DNA from: Gemmatimonas sp. UBA7669
Lineage (GTDB): Bacteria; Gemmatimonadota; Gemmatimonadetes; Gemmatimonadales; Gemmatimonadaceae
Assembly: GCF_002483225.1 (NCBI RefSeq)
Contig: NZ_DLHL01000053.1
Location: 114,074 to 178,073, forward strand
Length of the DNA: 64,000 nucleotides
Direction of reading: 5' to 3'
Part shown: positions 16,047 through 24,691 of the stretch, in pieces
How the letters are laid out: the number at the start of each line of letters is the position of its first letter
Numbering within the stretch: the first letter of the stretch is position 1
Notes under the pieces: generated by a model
What the model was told of the DNA's origin: nothing
The model's input: only the letters and a program-made list of their open reading frames with translations
The model's database searches: none
Program-made: the position numbers and the translations under genes

Positions 16047-17849
16047 ATGCGGCCAGTCCGCCTCGCGGCGCCAGTGCTTGGCGCTGCTCTCCTTGTTCCG
16101 GCTGCGCTGAGCGCGCAGCGTCCGGCCGTCAATCGTTACGGCAACCCGGAGCGCGTGCGTCCCGCGCCCACCACGGCCGGCATCACCGAGCGTGATCTGC
16201 AGATCCGTCTCTATCAGTTTGCCGACGACAGCATGCAGGGCCGTCAGGTGGGCCGCGTGGGCAATGAGAAGGGCACGGACTTCATTGCCGCAGAGCTCAA
16301 GCGCCTGGGTGTGCAGCCGGCGGGCGTAAACGGCACATACTTCCAGAATCTGCCGTTCCATACGCGGCGTTTCACCGATCACTCACGCGTGACGGTGAAC
16401 GGCAATCCGCTGGTGTGGAACACGGATGTGGTGGCGGTGCCGGGTGCGCGCGCGCCGCGTCCGGTGGTGGACGTGGAAGTGGTGTTTGGCGGCGTGCAGG
16501 GCGACACGAGCCGCCTGATCAGTGCGGCGCAGGCGGCGGGCAAGGTGGTGGTGCTGCTTCCCTCACCCGATGGCCCGCGCGGCGGACAGGGGCAGGCGTT
16601 TGCGTTGGCGCAGAATGCGGGTCCCGCCGCGTCGCGCTTTGCCGATGCGGCGGCGGTGATCACGGTGGATCTCGACCGGCTCACGCCGGCGCAGCGGGCG
16701 GCCATCAACAAGCCGACGGTGGCGTCGCAGCCGGCGCCGGTGCGCTACCCGGCGGCCGACACCAGCATCAAGGATCCGATGCAGGCGCTGCTCAAGCAGA
16801 TCGCACAGGTGCAGGCGCAGCTCTATCCGCAGCCCACGTTGCGCATGACGCAGAGCGGCGCGGCGCGCCTGTTTGGTGTGGCGTCGCTGGATGCGCTGCG
16901 GCCGGGCAACACCGGCGGGCGGCTTACCGCATCGCTCGATTTCGTGGAAGAACCCACGAACTGGGGCCGCAACGTGATCGGTGTCATACCCGGCAGCGAT
17001 CCGGTGCTCAAGAACCAGTATCTGGCCATTGGTGCCCACAACGATCACGTGGGCTTTGCGCCGGTGGTGGACAAGGACTCGGTGCGAGCGTTCAACGTGG
17101 AGCGCAACAAGGTCCTGTTGGCCAACAACATGAAGCCGCTGGGCCCCGATCTGATGACGTCCATCAAGGTGAACATGGACAGCATCCGTCGCATTCACCC
17201 CACACCACGTCTCGATTCCATTCGCAATGGTGCGGACGACGACGGCTCAGGCTCGATGGCGGTGCTGGAGATTGCCGAGGCCATCATGGCCATGCCGGTC
17301 AAGCCCAAGCGTTCGGTGCTGTTGGTGTGGCACACGGGTGAAGAGGCGGGCCTCCTGGGTGCGGCGCACTTCACGCAGAACCCCACGGTGCCCATCGATT
17401 CGATCGTGGCGCAGCTCAACATCGACATGATCGGCCGCGGCCGCGTCGAGGACCTGCCGGGTGGCGGTGACGATTACCTGTCGGTGATTGGCTCGTACTT
17501 CGACAGCAAGGATCTGGGTGACCAGGTGAAGGCCGTGAACGCCAAGCAGGCCAAGCCGCTCGCGCTGGACTACAAGCTCGACGAGCCGACGTCGTGGGCC
17601 GGCTACAACAACATCTACGCGCGCAGCGATCATTTCCGCTATGCGCAGCAGGGTATTCCCATCGCGTTCTTCTTCACGGGCCTGCATGGGGATTACCACC
17701 AATACAGCGACGAGCCAGAGTTCATCGACTACCCGCATTACGCGCGGATCGCGAATTACATCAAGGAGATCGCGGTGGAAGTGGCGAATGGTCCGAGGCC
17801 GCGGCTCAACGGCACCAAGCCGGTCAAACCGAAACAAATTACCCCGTAA
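16047..17849 (+). CDS. secreted M28 family zinc aminopeptidase with inserted PA domain
   Basis: 600 residues from the ATG at 16047, which opens on a signal peptide (LAAPVLGAALLVPAALSAQ). The N-terminal part has the M28 start (LYQFADDSMQGRQVGRVGNEKG), and a PA (protease-associated) domain is inserted at about 110-220. The di-zinc M28 core follows: IGAHNDHVGF (His), NGADDDGSGSMAVLEIAEA (bridging Asp), VWHTGEEAGLLGA (Glu pair), NIDMIGRG (Asp), and DYHQYSDEPEFIDY with the last His. All ligands are present, so it should be an active aminopeptidase releasing N-terminal residues in the periplasm or outside. It diverges from the mosaic GGT gene across 181 nt that must hold both promoters. Confidence 0.88.
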   Translation: MRPVRLAAPVLGAALLVPAALSAQRPAVNRYGNPERVRPAPTTAGITERDLQIRLYQFADDSMQGRQVGRVGNEKGTDFIAAELKRLGVQPAGVNGTYFQNLPFHTRRFTDHSRVTVNGNPLVWNTDVVAVPGARAPRPVVDVEVVFGGVQGDTSRLISAAQAAGKVVVLLPSPDGPRGGQGQAFALAQNAGPAASRFADAAAVITVDLDRLTPAQRAAINKPTVASQPAPVRYPAADTSIKDPMQALLKQIAQVQAQLYPQPTLRMTQSGAARLFGVASLDALRPGNTGGRLTASLDFVEEPTNWGRNVIGVIPGSDPVLKNQYLAIGAHNDHVGFAPVVDKDSVRAFNVERNKVLLANNMKPLGPDLMTSIKVNMDSIRRIHPTPRLDSIRNGADDDGSGSMAVLEIAEAIMAMPVKPKRSVLLVWHTGEEAGLLGAAHFTQNPTVPIDSIVAQLNIDMIGRGRVEDLPGGGDDYLSVIGSYFDSKDLGDQVKAVNAKQAKPLALDYKLDEPTSWAGYNNIYARSDHFRYAQQGIPIAFFFTGLHGDYHQYSDEPEFIDYPHYARIANYIKEIAVEVANGPRPRLNGTKPVKPKQITP

Positions 17850-17950
17850 GGTGGACCGCGTAAGGTGAAGGGCGGGAAGCAACCGTACGCGAGACCGCGG
17901 TCTCGTGTGCAGTTCCTTCCCGCCCTTCACCTTACGTCGTCCACCTTACG
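17845..17950. terminator. long inverted repeat between convergent genes (bidirectional terminator-like)
   Basis: Arms 17845-17879 and 17916-17950 are 35 bp each and complementary except at two adjacent positions. The 36-nt spacer contains a perfect 16-bp palindrome, CGAGACCGCGGTCTCG (17890-17905). The left arm overlaps the last codons of the M28 gene. The S9 gene converges from the right and ends at 18088. A stem this long without a T tract fits a bidirectional terminator or a mobile repeat element rather than a simple intrinsic terminator. Each arm contains the CGTAAGGTG box twice, the same box that recurs in the adjacent direct repeats. Confidence 0.75.
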
Positions 17951-18060
17951 CGGTTCGCAGTAAACCGGTAGCGGTACCTTCGCGAAGTTCACCTTACGCG
18001 TTTCACCTTACGCGGTTCGCAGTAAAGCGGTAGCTGTACCTTCGCGAAGTTCACCTTACG
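17942..18060. repeat. two 57-bp direct repeats, 62-nt period, with CACCTTACG boxes
   Basis: Copy 1 is 17942-17998 and copy 2 is 18004-18060. They differ at only two positions and are separated by CGTTT. Each begins and ends with CACCTTACG-type boxes and contains GGTTCGCAGTAAA followed by CTTCGCGAAG, a 10-bp palindrome. The boxes match the arms of the adjacent 35-bp hairpin, so hairpin and repeats look like parts of one element that grew by tandem duplication. No protein is encoded here. A further degraded copy of the box (CACCCTACG) follows at about 18067. Confidence 0.8.
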
Positions 18061-18087
18061 CCGTCACACCCTACGCCCCTCGTTCGT

Positions 18088-20787
18088 TCACATGGCTTTC
18101 GGCTTCTGCTGATTGGCGTTTTTCACGTATTTATCCAACCACGCCACCCACCGCGCCCACTGATCCATCACCGTTTCCTTGGCAATGGGTCCATGATCCT
18201 CGTACGGGTACATATACAGTGACGTCGTCTTGCCCAGTCCCATCAATGCGTGATAGAGCTTGGTGGAGTTGATGGGGTCGGTGCCGACGTTCTGGTCTTC
18301 GGTGCTGTGGTACATGAGCAACGCGCCGTTGAGCTGATCGGCATAGAGGAACGGCGACATTTCCAGGTACGTCTGCCGTCCCTGCCAGAGATCGCGCCGC
18401 TCGCTCTGGAAGCCGTTGGGCGTGAGGGTGCGGTTGTAGGCACCGTCGCCCGCAATGCCGGCCTTGAAGAAGGGCGTGTGCACCATCGCGTTCACGGTGC
18501 TGAAGGCGCCGTAGCTGTGGCCGCCCAGGCCCAAGCGATGGCGGTCGATGATGGCCAGGGTGTCGAGCGCATCGATGACGGCTGCCAGATTGTTGCGCAG
18601 ATCCACGACGTAGTTGTCGTTGGGCAACTGGCCTTCGCTGGCAAAGATCGGCGCATCGGGTTCGACGACGGCATAACCCTGCGTGACGAGGAACTGCAGC
18701 GAGCGCGGGCCGAAGCTGGGGAAGCGATTGGCCTGGGTGGGCGTCTGCTGCGCCTGGCGGGAGTAGGCCTGCTGATTGTCGTACTCGCGCGGATAGAACC
18801 AGAACATGGCGGGCAGCCGCGTGCCGTCCTGATAGTCGGCAGGCAGCGTGACGCGCACGTTGAAGGTGTAGCCATCGGCGCGGCGCGCCACGACCGTGCG
18901 GCGCTTGGCGCTCGACATCTCCGGCATGAGGTCGCGGTTGTTCGTGAGCTGCTTGACCTCCTTGCTGGCCAGCGTGAGCACGAAGGACTGTGGCACGGTG
19001 GTGGCCGACTCCCGCTGAATGACGGCGCGCGTGAAATCATCGTCGAGCGGCGCGGAGATGGTCTCCACCACATTGCCCGCGCTTTCGTAGAGACGCGTGC
19101 GTGCCCCGGTGCGAATGTCGATGCGCTCCACGTAGGCCTTGGCAATGCTGGTGCTGTCGGGTGTGGTGCCCTGCGTGAACACCGACTTGCCGTCGGTGGA
19201 CACCATCACCACCGGCACACCGCTCCTGCCCGGGCGCGTCAGCAAGCCGCCGGGTGCAGCACCAAAGCGGCCGGCGGCGGCCGCTACGGCCGGCGGGGCA
19301 TTGGGCGCCGCCGTGCTGTCGCCCCGACCACGCGCACGCGGCGCAATGACCGTGAACTTGGCGTTGTTCTCGGTGAGGAAGATGGCCTGCTCGTAGGTGC
19401 CGCCGGTGCCCGTCTCCGTCACGAAGAGAATGGTGCCGGCGTCGTTGAAGCGCGCGGCCGTGATGCGATTGGTGGTGGTGTAGAGCGCCGTCGCACTCGT
19501 GGAGTCGAACGGTGCCTTCCAGTGCATCACCCGATCGCCACGACGCGACTGTGCCGCGCTGTCACCACGCGCCGCGTTGCCCGCGCCGTTGCCACCACCG
19601 TTGGCCGCCGGCGTGATCTGCAAGTACACGAGCCCACCCGCGCTGGGATGCCAGGCGAGATTGCGCTTGCCCGTGTCCGGCGCGGCCGCACGTGCGGCAG
19701 GGCTGGCCGCGGCACGCGGCTGCGGATCGGTGGGGTCGGCCGGTTCTTCACCTTCCCGCAGCGGGCGCTTGTTGATTTCCGCCAGCACCTTGCCGCTGCC
19801 ATCGAGAATGACTTCGCGCGTGCCGAACGAGGACACCGGCAGCACATAGCTGAACGGCTCTTCCACATACGTGACGCGCAGATACTGCCCATCGGGCGAG
19901 GCATCGACGCTGCGCACGAGACCCGGCGCGCCGATCTTGCGCACGGCGCGGCTCTTCGCGTCAATGAGTGCCACCTGACCCTTCATGTGATACGCCACGA
20001 GTTCCTTCTCGAACGGCGTCATGAGCAGGTCGGCGTACGTGCGGGTCTTGAGCTTGTTGTTCTCGTTGAGACGCACCATGGGGCCGCTGGCCAGCACCGG
20101 CTCACGCGGCTCGGGTCCGCGGCCATCGGGCACCAGCACCGTGAGCAGCGCCTGGCCGTTGGCCGTCCATTCCGGAGCCGTGACCGTGGTGGCCATGACC
20201 GTGCGCGGCGATACCGCGCGCGACTTGCCCGTGGCGGCGTCCGCCACCCAGATCTGTGTCGCGTCGTCGAACAACGCGAAGAACGCCACCTGATTGCCGT
20301 CGGGTGACCACGCCGCGCTGCCCACACGTGCGCCCGCGGGAATGGCCACGTTCACCTTGCGGCCGGTCTCCCACTCCGTGATTTCCAGCCCGGCGCTGCT
20401 GCGCATGGTGAGGTTGCGCTCGCGATTGGCGCGCTGGTCGACCTGCCAGCCTCCCAGGTTGTGGTGCGCCTTGCCCACCAGGGCCAGCGACGGCAAACCG
20501 TCGCTCACCAGTCGCATGAAGTAGCGACGCGCGCCCGGACTCGGGGTGCTGTAGGTGGCGTTCAGTTCGCGCGGCGCGGCCACGAGCTTCGCAATGGCTT
20601 CGGGCGGCGTGATGTAGCCCTCTTCGGCCAGCGGATCAGACTTGGCGGAAGATGACGTGGAGGACGACGCCGATGGACCGGCGGCGTTCTGTGCCACGAG
20701 CGGGCTGGCGGCCGGCGCAAACATCGCAGCCAGCGAGGCGGCGAACAGCGCAGGCCGGAGTGCGGGCAGGGAAGCGGAGCGAGACAT
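18088..20787 (-). CDS. secreted S9D prolyl-oligopeptidase-family glutamyl endopeptidase
   Basis: 899 residues with a signal peptide (FAASLAAMFAPAASPLVAQ). Residues about 60-610 form a TolB/WD40-like propeller interrupted by low-complexity Ala/Gly linkers. The C-terminal 280 residues are the alpha/beta hydrolase peptidase domain with GLGGHSYGAF (Ser758), STEDQNVG (Asp831) and YEDHGPI (His865). The segments GDGAYNRTLTPNGFQSE and LEMSPFLYAD match the glutamyl endopeptidase branch (S9D) known from chloroplasts and bacteria. It should cleave short peptides after acidic residues in the periplasm. It is monocistronic and ends against the repeat-rich terminator region. Confidence 0.88.
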   Translation of the reverse strand: MSRSASLPALRPALFAASLAAMFAPAASPLVAQNAAGPSASSSTSSSAKSDPLAEEGYITPPEAIAKLVAAPRELNATYSTPSPGARRYFMRLVSDGLPSLALVGKAHHNLGGWQVDQRANRERNLTMRSSAGLEITEWETGRKVNVAIPAGARVGSAAWSPDGNQVAFFALFDDATQIWVADAATGKSRAVSPRTVMATTVTAPEWTANGQALLTVLVPDGRGPEPREPVLASGPMVRLNENNKLKTRTYADLLMTPFEKELVAYHMKGQVALIDAKSRAVRKIGAPGLVRSVDASPDGQYLRVTYVEEPFSYVLPVSSFGTREVILDGSGKVLAEINKRPLREGEEPADPTDPQPRAAASPAARAAAPDTGKRNLAWHPSAGGLVYLQITPAANGGGNGAGNAARGDSAAQSRRGDRVMHWKAPFDSTSATALYTTTNRITAARFNDAGTILFVTETGTGGTYEQAIFLTENNAKFTVIAPRARGRGDSTAAPNAPPAVAAAAGRFGAAPGGLLTRPGRSGVPVVMVSTDGKSVFTQGTTPDSTSIAKAYVERIDIRTGARTRLYESAGNVVETISAPLDDDFTRAVIQRESATTVPQSFVLTLASKEVKQLTNNRDLMPEMSSAKRRTVVARRADGYTFNVRVTLPADYQDGTRLPAMFWFYPREYDNQQAYSRQAQQTPTQANRFPSFGPRSLQFLVTQGYAVVEPDAPIFASEGQLPNDNYVVDLRNNLAAVIDALDTLAIIDRHRLGLGGHSYGAFSTVNAMVHTPFFKAGIAGDGAYNRTLTPNGFQSERRDLWQGRQTYLEMSPFLYADQLNGALLMYHSTEDQNVGTDPINSTKLYHALMGLGKTTSLYMYPYEDHGPIAKETVMDQWARWVAWLDKYVKNANQQKPKAM

Positions 20788-20839
20788 GGTCAGGTAGGAG
20801 GTCCCGAGGGAGGCAGGTGGGTGAGCCGTCCAGTACCGG

Positions 20840-21628
20840 TCAGCGCGGCAGACCGGTGTGATTCAGCACCACCCATAACGTACGATTGTTTTCGTTGGCG
20901 CGCGCGCGTGGCACCGCCACCCACTGCTGCATCCACAGCAGGTCGAGGCGCTTGGTGCGATTGAATTGGATGGCCGGTCCGAACGCGATGCGATTCTGGT
21001 CCACCGTCACACCCCGCTCGGCGCCGCCCAAGCCAATAAAGAGGTCGTTCTGCACGAGGCCCAGGACCGGCAGGCCGCGGAACTCGAGACCGGGCACCGG
21101 GCGCATGAGCCGCACGAGATAACGCGCACGACGGCCAAAGCGCTCATTGACGAGTTCCTCGTTGCCGTTCGCGTCCTGCGCCACGTCGGCGAGCCAGCGG
21201 TTCTCGAAGCGGAAGCGGTGCATGAAGTCGGTGCCGCCCTGCTTGTGATTGAGCTGCGCGAGCAGAAAGAGCTGCCGGTCACGCAGCGGCCGCGCGGCCG
21301 GCAATTCCCCGTAGGGCGCCGAGGCCACGTAGTTGATACCCGCACCCACCCGGAAGCCCGGTGCCACACGATAGAGCGCGGTGGTACGCAGCAGCAGTTG
21401 CTGCGGGTCGCTCAGGCCATTCACGCGCCGCCACTGCACGTCGCCCAGGGTGGACCAGCGTGTCGTGAGTGGCTGATCGTAGGCAAACGCCAGCCAGGTC
21501 TGATCCTGACGCACGGTGCGCCAGTCGGACTGCGCCGCAGCCGGCGTGGCGAGGCCCGGTGCGGCAAGTCCGAGCAGGGTGGTCAGGGTCAGCACACCCA
21601 ACCGGCGGAGGGAGGTAAATCGCGTCAT
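20840..21628 (-). CDS. DUF2490 family outer-membrane protein
   Basis: 262 residues with a signal peptide (LTLTTLLGLAAPGLATPAAAQ). It shows the DUF2490 pattern: alternating strands with QTWLAFAYDQPLTTRW near the start, ALYRVAPGFRVGAGINYV, NHKQGGTDFMHRFRFENRWL and QNRIAFGPAIQFNRTKRLDL. It probably forms a small outer-membrane barrel of unknown role. It starts 104 nt from the divergent gene at 21732 and lies 52 nt upstream of the S9 peptidase on the same strand, so it may be transcribed with it. Confidence 0.75.
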   Translation of the reverse strand: MTRFTSLRRLGVLTLTTLLGLAAPGLATPAAAQSDWRTVRQDQTWLAFAYDQPLTTRWSTLGDVQWRRVNGLSDPQQLLLRTTALYRVAPGFRVGAGINYVASAPYGELPAARPLRDRQLFLLAQLNHKQGGTDFMHRFRFENRWLADVAQDANGNEELVNERFGRRARYLVRLMRPVPGLEFRGLPVLGLVQNDLFIGLGGAERGVTVDQNRIAFGPAIQFNRTKRLDLLWMQQWVAVPRARANENNRTLWVVLNHTGLPR

Positions 21629-21731
21629 CCGCGCAAGCTGCTAGCTTTGAATACGGCTCCACAAGGCGCGTGAGGTATCCGACGCCACGCGCCCCGGAGC
21701 ATGCACGACCCATCATCTGCCGAGCAGCCGC

Positions 21732-22226
21732 ATGTCCGACGCCGCCAACACGCCCACGCCGCCCGCCACCCCTGCGTCCGACGCGATGGAGGAGGTGAGC
21801 GAGCAGCCCACCATGCCGCTCGAAATGCCGCTCGCCAGCGACGAAGAGCGCGAGTCCCTCGAGCGTGTGCGCAAGTTCCTGCTGGTGGTGCATCGCGGAC
21901 TGCTGCAGGCCGAGCGGACGCGCTACGAGAAGGTGCGTGGTCGCATCGACAACAACAGCGCCTTCCTGCAGCTCGTCATCAACGATCCGTTCTTCGATTG
22001 GCTGCGGCCCATGGCGCAGCTTGTGCTGCTCATCGATGAACGCAGCACGGACAAGAAGTCGCCGCTGGGCAGCGCAGAGGCGCGCTCACTGTATGACCGG
22101 GCGCGCATGCTGCTGCGGGCCGACGCTGAGGGCGACGCGTTTCAGCGTCTCTACTTCCAGGCCCTGCAGCACTCGCCCGATCTGGCCGTGCTGACGCGGC
22201 AGGTGGCGGGTGCGCTGGCGAAATAG
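21732..22226 (+). CDS. cytosolic protein of unknown function
   Basis: 164 residues without signal peptide or membrane segment. The first 35 residues are a Pro/Ala/Thr/Glu-rich disordered tail. The rest is helical (ESLERVRKFLLVVHRGLLQA, YEKVRGRIDNNSAFLQLVIN, FFDWLRPMAQLVLLIDE). The WLRPMAQLVLLIDE phrase suggests a conserved small family found beside unrelated genes in several phyla, but I cannot attach a name. The ATG at 21732 follows a weak purine stretch. It diverges from the DUF2490 gene and precedes the S41 gene by about 100 nt. Confidence 0.6.
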   Translation: MSDAANTPTPPATPASDAMEEVSEQPTMPLEMPLASDEERESLERVRKFLLVVHRGLLQAERTRYEKVRGRIDNNSAFLQLVINDPFFDWLRPMAQLVLLIDERSTDKKSPLGSAEARSLYDRARMLLRADAEGDAFQRLYFQALQHSPDLAVLTRQVAGALAK

Positions 22227-22327
22227 TCCTACCGTCTGATAACGGCTGGTGGCGCCCAGGGAACGGTTTGTCCCCGGAAATGACCGGCGATCTGGACCGT
22301 CGCTGGTCCCGCCTCCATAGTCAAAGA

Positions 22328-23476
22328 ATGCGACGTGCAGGGGGGCTCCTTGCCGCCGGGCGGGTGCTGGGTCTTGGACTCGCGCTGGCTGCGGCGATGT
22401 CGTGCGGGCGTGCACCAGCGCCCGCACCCGCGGCTGCGCTGACAGCGTATCCGTCCACCGTGTATCTCGATCAATTCGATACCCTGTGGGCGCGCTTTCA
22501 GGAGACCTATCCGTCGTTCAATTACAAGCAGGTGGACTGGCAGGCGCAGCGTCTCAAGTACCGCCCGCTCGCGGCCCAGGCGCGCAGTCAGGACGAACTC
22601 GTGTCGGTGCTGCTCGGCATGCTGGCCCCCCTGCGTGATCTCCACGTGTGGCTGGTCGATCCGCGTGGCCAGGTGGTGCCCAGCTATCGTCCGCCCACGC
22701 TGGTGAACTTCGAGCGCAAACGCTGGGAAGCGGCGCTGCGTGACGCGGGGTATGTGGCACGCGCGGCGCAGGCCGGCGACGGCGTCGTGGGCGGCTACGG
22801 CTACCTCTGGCTGGGCACGTGGAAGGCGCCGGTGGACGAAGAGCTGCTGGACGTGATGCTGCAGCGAGCCCGCGAAACGCCGGGTCTCATCATCGATGTG
22901 CGCACCAATGCTGGCGGCAGTGACGCCGCGGCGCTGGCCTTTGCCAGTCGCTTCACGACGCGCACGCTCACGGCGTCCTACGTGCAGATCAACATCGACC
23001 CGCGTGTGCAGGGGCTCGAGATGCCGCTGGCGCGCAGCATCGGCCCGCGCGGCGCGTGGCAGTACACCAAGCCGGTGGTGGTGATTGCGGGTCGCGGCGG
23101 CTTCAGTGCCACGGAGAGTTTTGTGGCGGCCATGCGCACGCTGCCGCATGTCACCGTGATCGGGGATACCACGGGTGGCGCGAGTGGCAATCCGGCCACG
23201 TTTGCGCTGGGCGGGGGGCGCGGCTGGCAATTCACGGTGCCGCGTTGGCTCGAGTTTGCGCCAGACAAGCAACCCATTGAATGGCGCGGCGTGGCGCCGC
23301 ATCTGGTGCTGCCCTGGACGCCGCGTGACTACGATGCGCGGCGTGATCCGCTCATCGACGCCGCCGTGGGCATCCTGGGTGAGCGCACGGGGGTGTATCG
23401 CATCGGGCCGGTCATCGGAGAGCCGCCACGTGACCCGCCGGCCGGCACGATCCGCGATTCGCTCCGGCGTGACTGA
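22328..23476 (+). CDS. S41 family peptidase lipoprotein
   Basis: 382 residues from the ATG at 22328, giving a lipoprotein signal (LGLGLALAAAMSCGRAP, lipobox Cys). The N-terminal helical domain (FDTLWARFQETYPSFNYKQ) is followed by the S41 core: YGYLWLGTWK, LIIDVRTNAGGSDAAA, then RGGFSATESF with Ser260 as nucleophile, and GDTTGGASGNPATFALGGG. The EWRGVAPHL tail matches the family's C-terminal strand. It is a membrane-anchored periplasmic peptidase of the tricorn/C-terminal-processing type without an obvious PDZ. Its last 8 nt overlap the start of the FAD oxidoreductase, heading a seven-gene plus-strand chain. Confidence 0.85.
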   Translation: MRRAGGLLAAGRVLGLGLALAAAMSCGRAPAPAPAAALTAYPSTVYLDQFDTLWARFQETYPSFNYKQVDWQAQRLKYRPLAAQARSQDELVSVLLGMLAPLRDLHVWLVDPRGQVVPSYRPPTLVNFERKRWEAALRDAGYVARAAQAGDGVVGGYGYLWLGTWKAPVDEELLDVMLQRARETPGLIIDVRTNAGGSDAAALAFASRFTTRTLTASYVQINIDPRVQGLEMPLARSIGPRGAWQYTKPVVVIAGRGGFSATESFVAAMRTLPHVTVIGDTTGGASGNPATFALGGGRGWQFTVPRWLEFAPDKQPIEWRGVAPHLVLPWTPRDYDARRDPLIDAAVGILGERTGVYRIGPVIGEPPRDPPAGTIRDSLRRD

Positions 23477-24650
23477 ACGTCGCGCCGCTGAAGTGGCGCC
23501 TCCCGTGTGGGATCGTGGCGACTGGACTTCGCTGCCGCGTTTGCGCGGTGATTGCAGCGCGCACAGTTGCGTCGTGGGACTCGGCGGCACCGGTCTCACG
23601 CTGATTGCCGAGTTGCTGGCGCGCTCGGAGAACGTCATCGGCATCGATGCCCGCGATGTGGGGGCGGGCGCTGCCGGACGCAACGGCGGCTTTCTCCTCG
23701 CCGGGTGTTACGACTTCTATCACGACGCCGTTCGACGTCACGGTCGGGAGCGCGCGCGCGACATCTATCTCGCGAGCATGACCGAGATCGAGCGCATTCG
23801 CCAGGAAGTGCCGGCGGCCGTGCAGCGTGTGGGCTCCAAGCGTCTCGCGGCCACGCCGGAGGAAGTGGAGGACTGTCGCGCACAGTACGACGCACTGCGT
23901 GCCGACGCGCTGCCGGTGCAATGGTATCGGGGCGACGATGGCGAAGGCTTGTTCCTGCCCACCGATGCGGCCTTTAACCCGCTGATGCGCTGTCGCACCC
24001 TGGCCACGCAGGTGCGCGCAGAAGGCGCGCGCTTGTTTGGTCACACGCCGCTGCTGCAGCTCGACGGCACCCGGGTCATCACGCCGCATGGGGTGGTGCA
24101 TGCCGAGCGCGTGTTCATTGCCGTGGACGGTGGATTGGATCTGATACTCCCGGAGCTCGCGGGTCGCGTGCGCACGGCGCGTCTGCAGATGCTGGCCACG
24201 GCACCGGTGGAACCGGGGCGCATTCCCTGTCCGGTGTATTTCCGCGAGGGCTATGAGTACTGGCAGCAGTTGCCCGATGGGCGTGTGGCCCTGGGCGGGT
24301 ACCGCGACCAGGGCGGCGACGGCGAGTGGACGCATGATGCGACGCCGTCACATGCCGTGCAGGCGTTGCTGGAGCGGCATCTGCGGCAGCGGCTCGGTAT
24401 TGACGCGCCCATCACGCACCGGTGGGCTGCGAGCGCCGGCTACACGGACACGGGGCTGCCGGTGGTGGAGCAGGTGCGGCCGAACGTGTGGGCGGCGGGT
24501 GGCTACAGCGGCACGGGCAATGTGATGGGCGCCATGGTCGCGCGTGGACTGGCGTCGGCCGCTGTGGACGGCGACGACATGCCCTTGCGCCTGTTGCTGG
24601 GGCCCGACTGGACACGCTGCGTCACCCATGGGCTGGGCGTGTTGCAGTAG
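23469..24650 (+). CDS. FAD-dependent amine oxidoreductase (DAO fold, PuuB/OrdL-like)
   Basis: 393 residues from the GTG at 23469, which overlaps the S41 stop by 8 nt; the frame is open upstream but inside the S41 gene. The FAD-binding fingerprint reads VVGLGGTGLTLIAELLA, with acidic IDARD closing the beta-alpha-beta unit, then GAAGRNGGF, the signature stretch of gamma-glutamylputrescine oxidase-like proteins. Late conserved elements are GGYRDQGGDGEW and AAGGYSGTGNVMG. The family oxidises primary or secondary amines and N-methyl or gamma-glutamyl amines to aldehydes with H2O2. The SSAT-like acetyltransferase two genes downstream supports an amine substrate, but that is inference. Confidence 0.82.
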   Translation: MTERRAAEVAPPVWDRGDWTSLPRLRGDCSAHSCVVGLGGTGLTLIAELLARSENVIGIDARDVGAGAAGRNGGFLLAGCYDFYHDAVRRHGRERARDIYLASMTEIERIRQEVPAAVQRVGSKRLAATPEEVEDCRAQYDALRADALPVQWYRGDDGEGLFLPTDAAFNPLMRCRTLATQVRAEGARLFGHTPLLQLDGTRVITPHGVVHAERVFIAVDGGLDLILPELAGRVRTARLQMLATAPVEPGRIPCPVYFREGYEYWQQLPDGRVALGGYRDQGGDGEWTHDATPSHAVQALLERHLRQRLGIDAPITHRWAASAGYTDTGLPVVEQVRPNVWAAGGYSGTGNVMGAMVARGLASAAVDGDDMPLRLLLGPDWTRCVTHGLGVLQ

Positions 24651-24691
24651 ATTGCAGCAGGTGTTCGTTCCCTCCAGCCTGTGCTCAGCCT

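Noticed and set aside
17951..18022. tRNA-like GGTTCGC motif
   Set aside because: The T-arm-like string occurs twice in the direct repeat, but no acceptor, anticodon stem or CCA can be drawn around it.
17942..18060. CRISPR array
   Set aside because: Only two copies, 57 bp long, separated by 5 nt with no spacers and no cas genes.
18250..20307. A 685-codon open frame on the plus strand opposite the S9 peptidase
   Set aside because: It is the antisense image of a strongly supported gene in high-GC DNA, rich in Arg/Gly/Ala without motifs or a signal.
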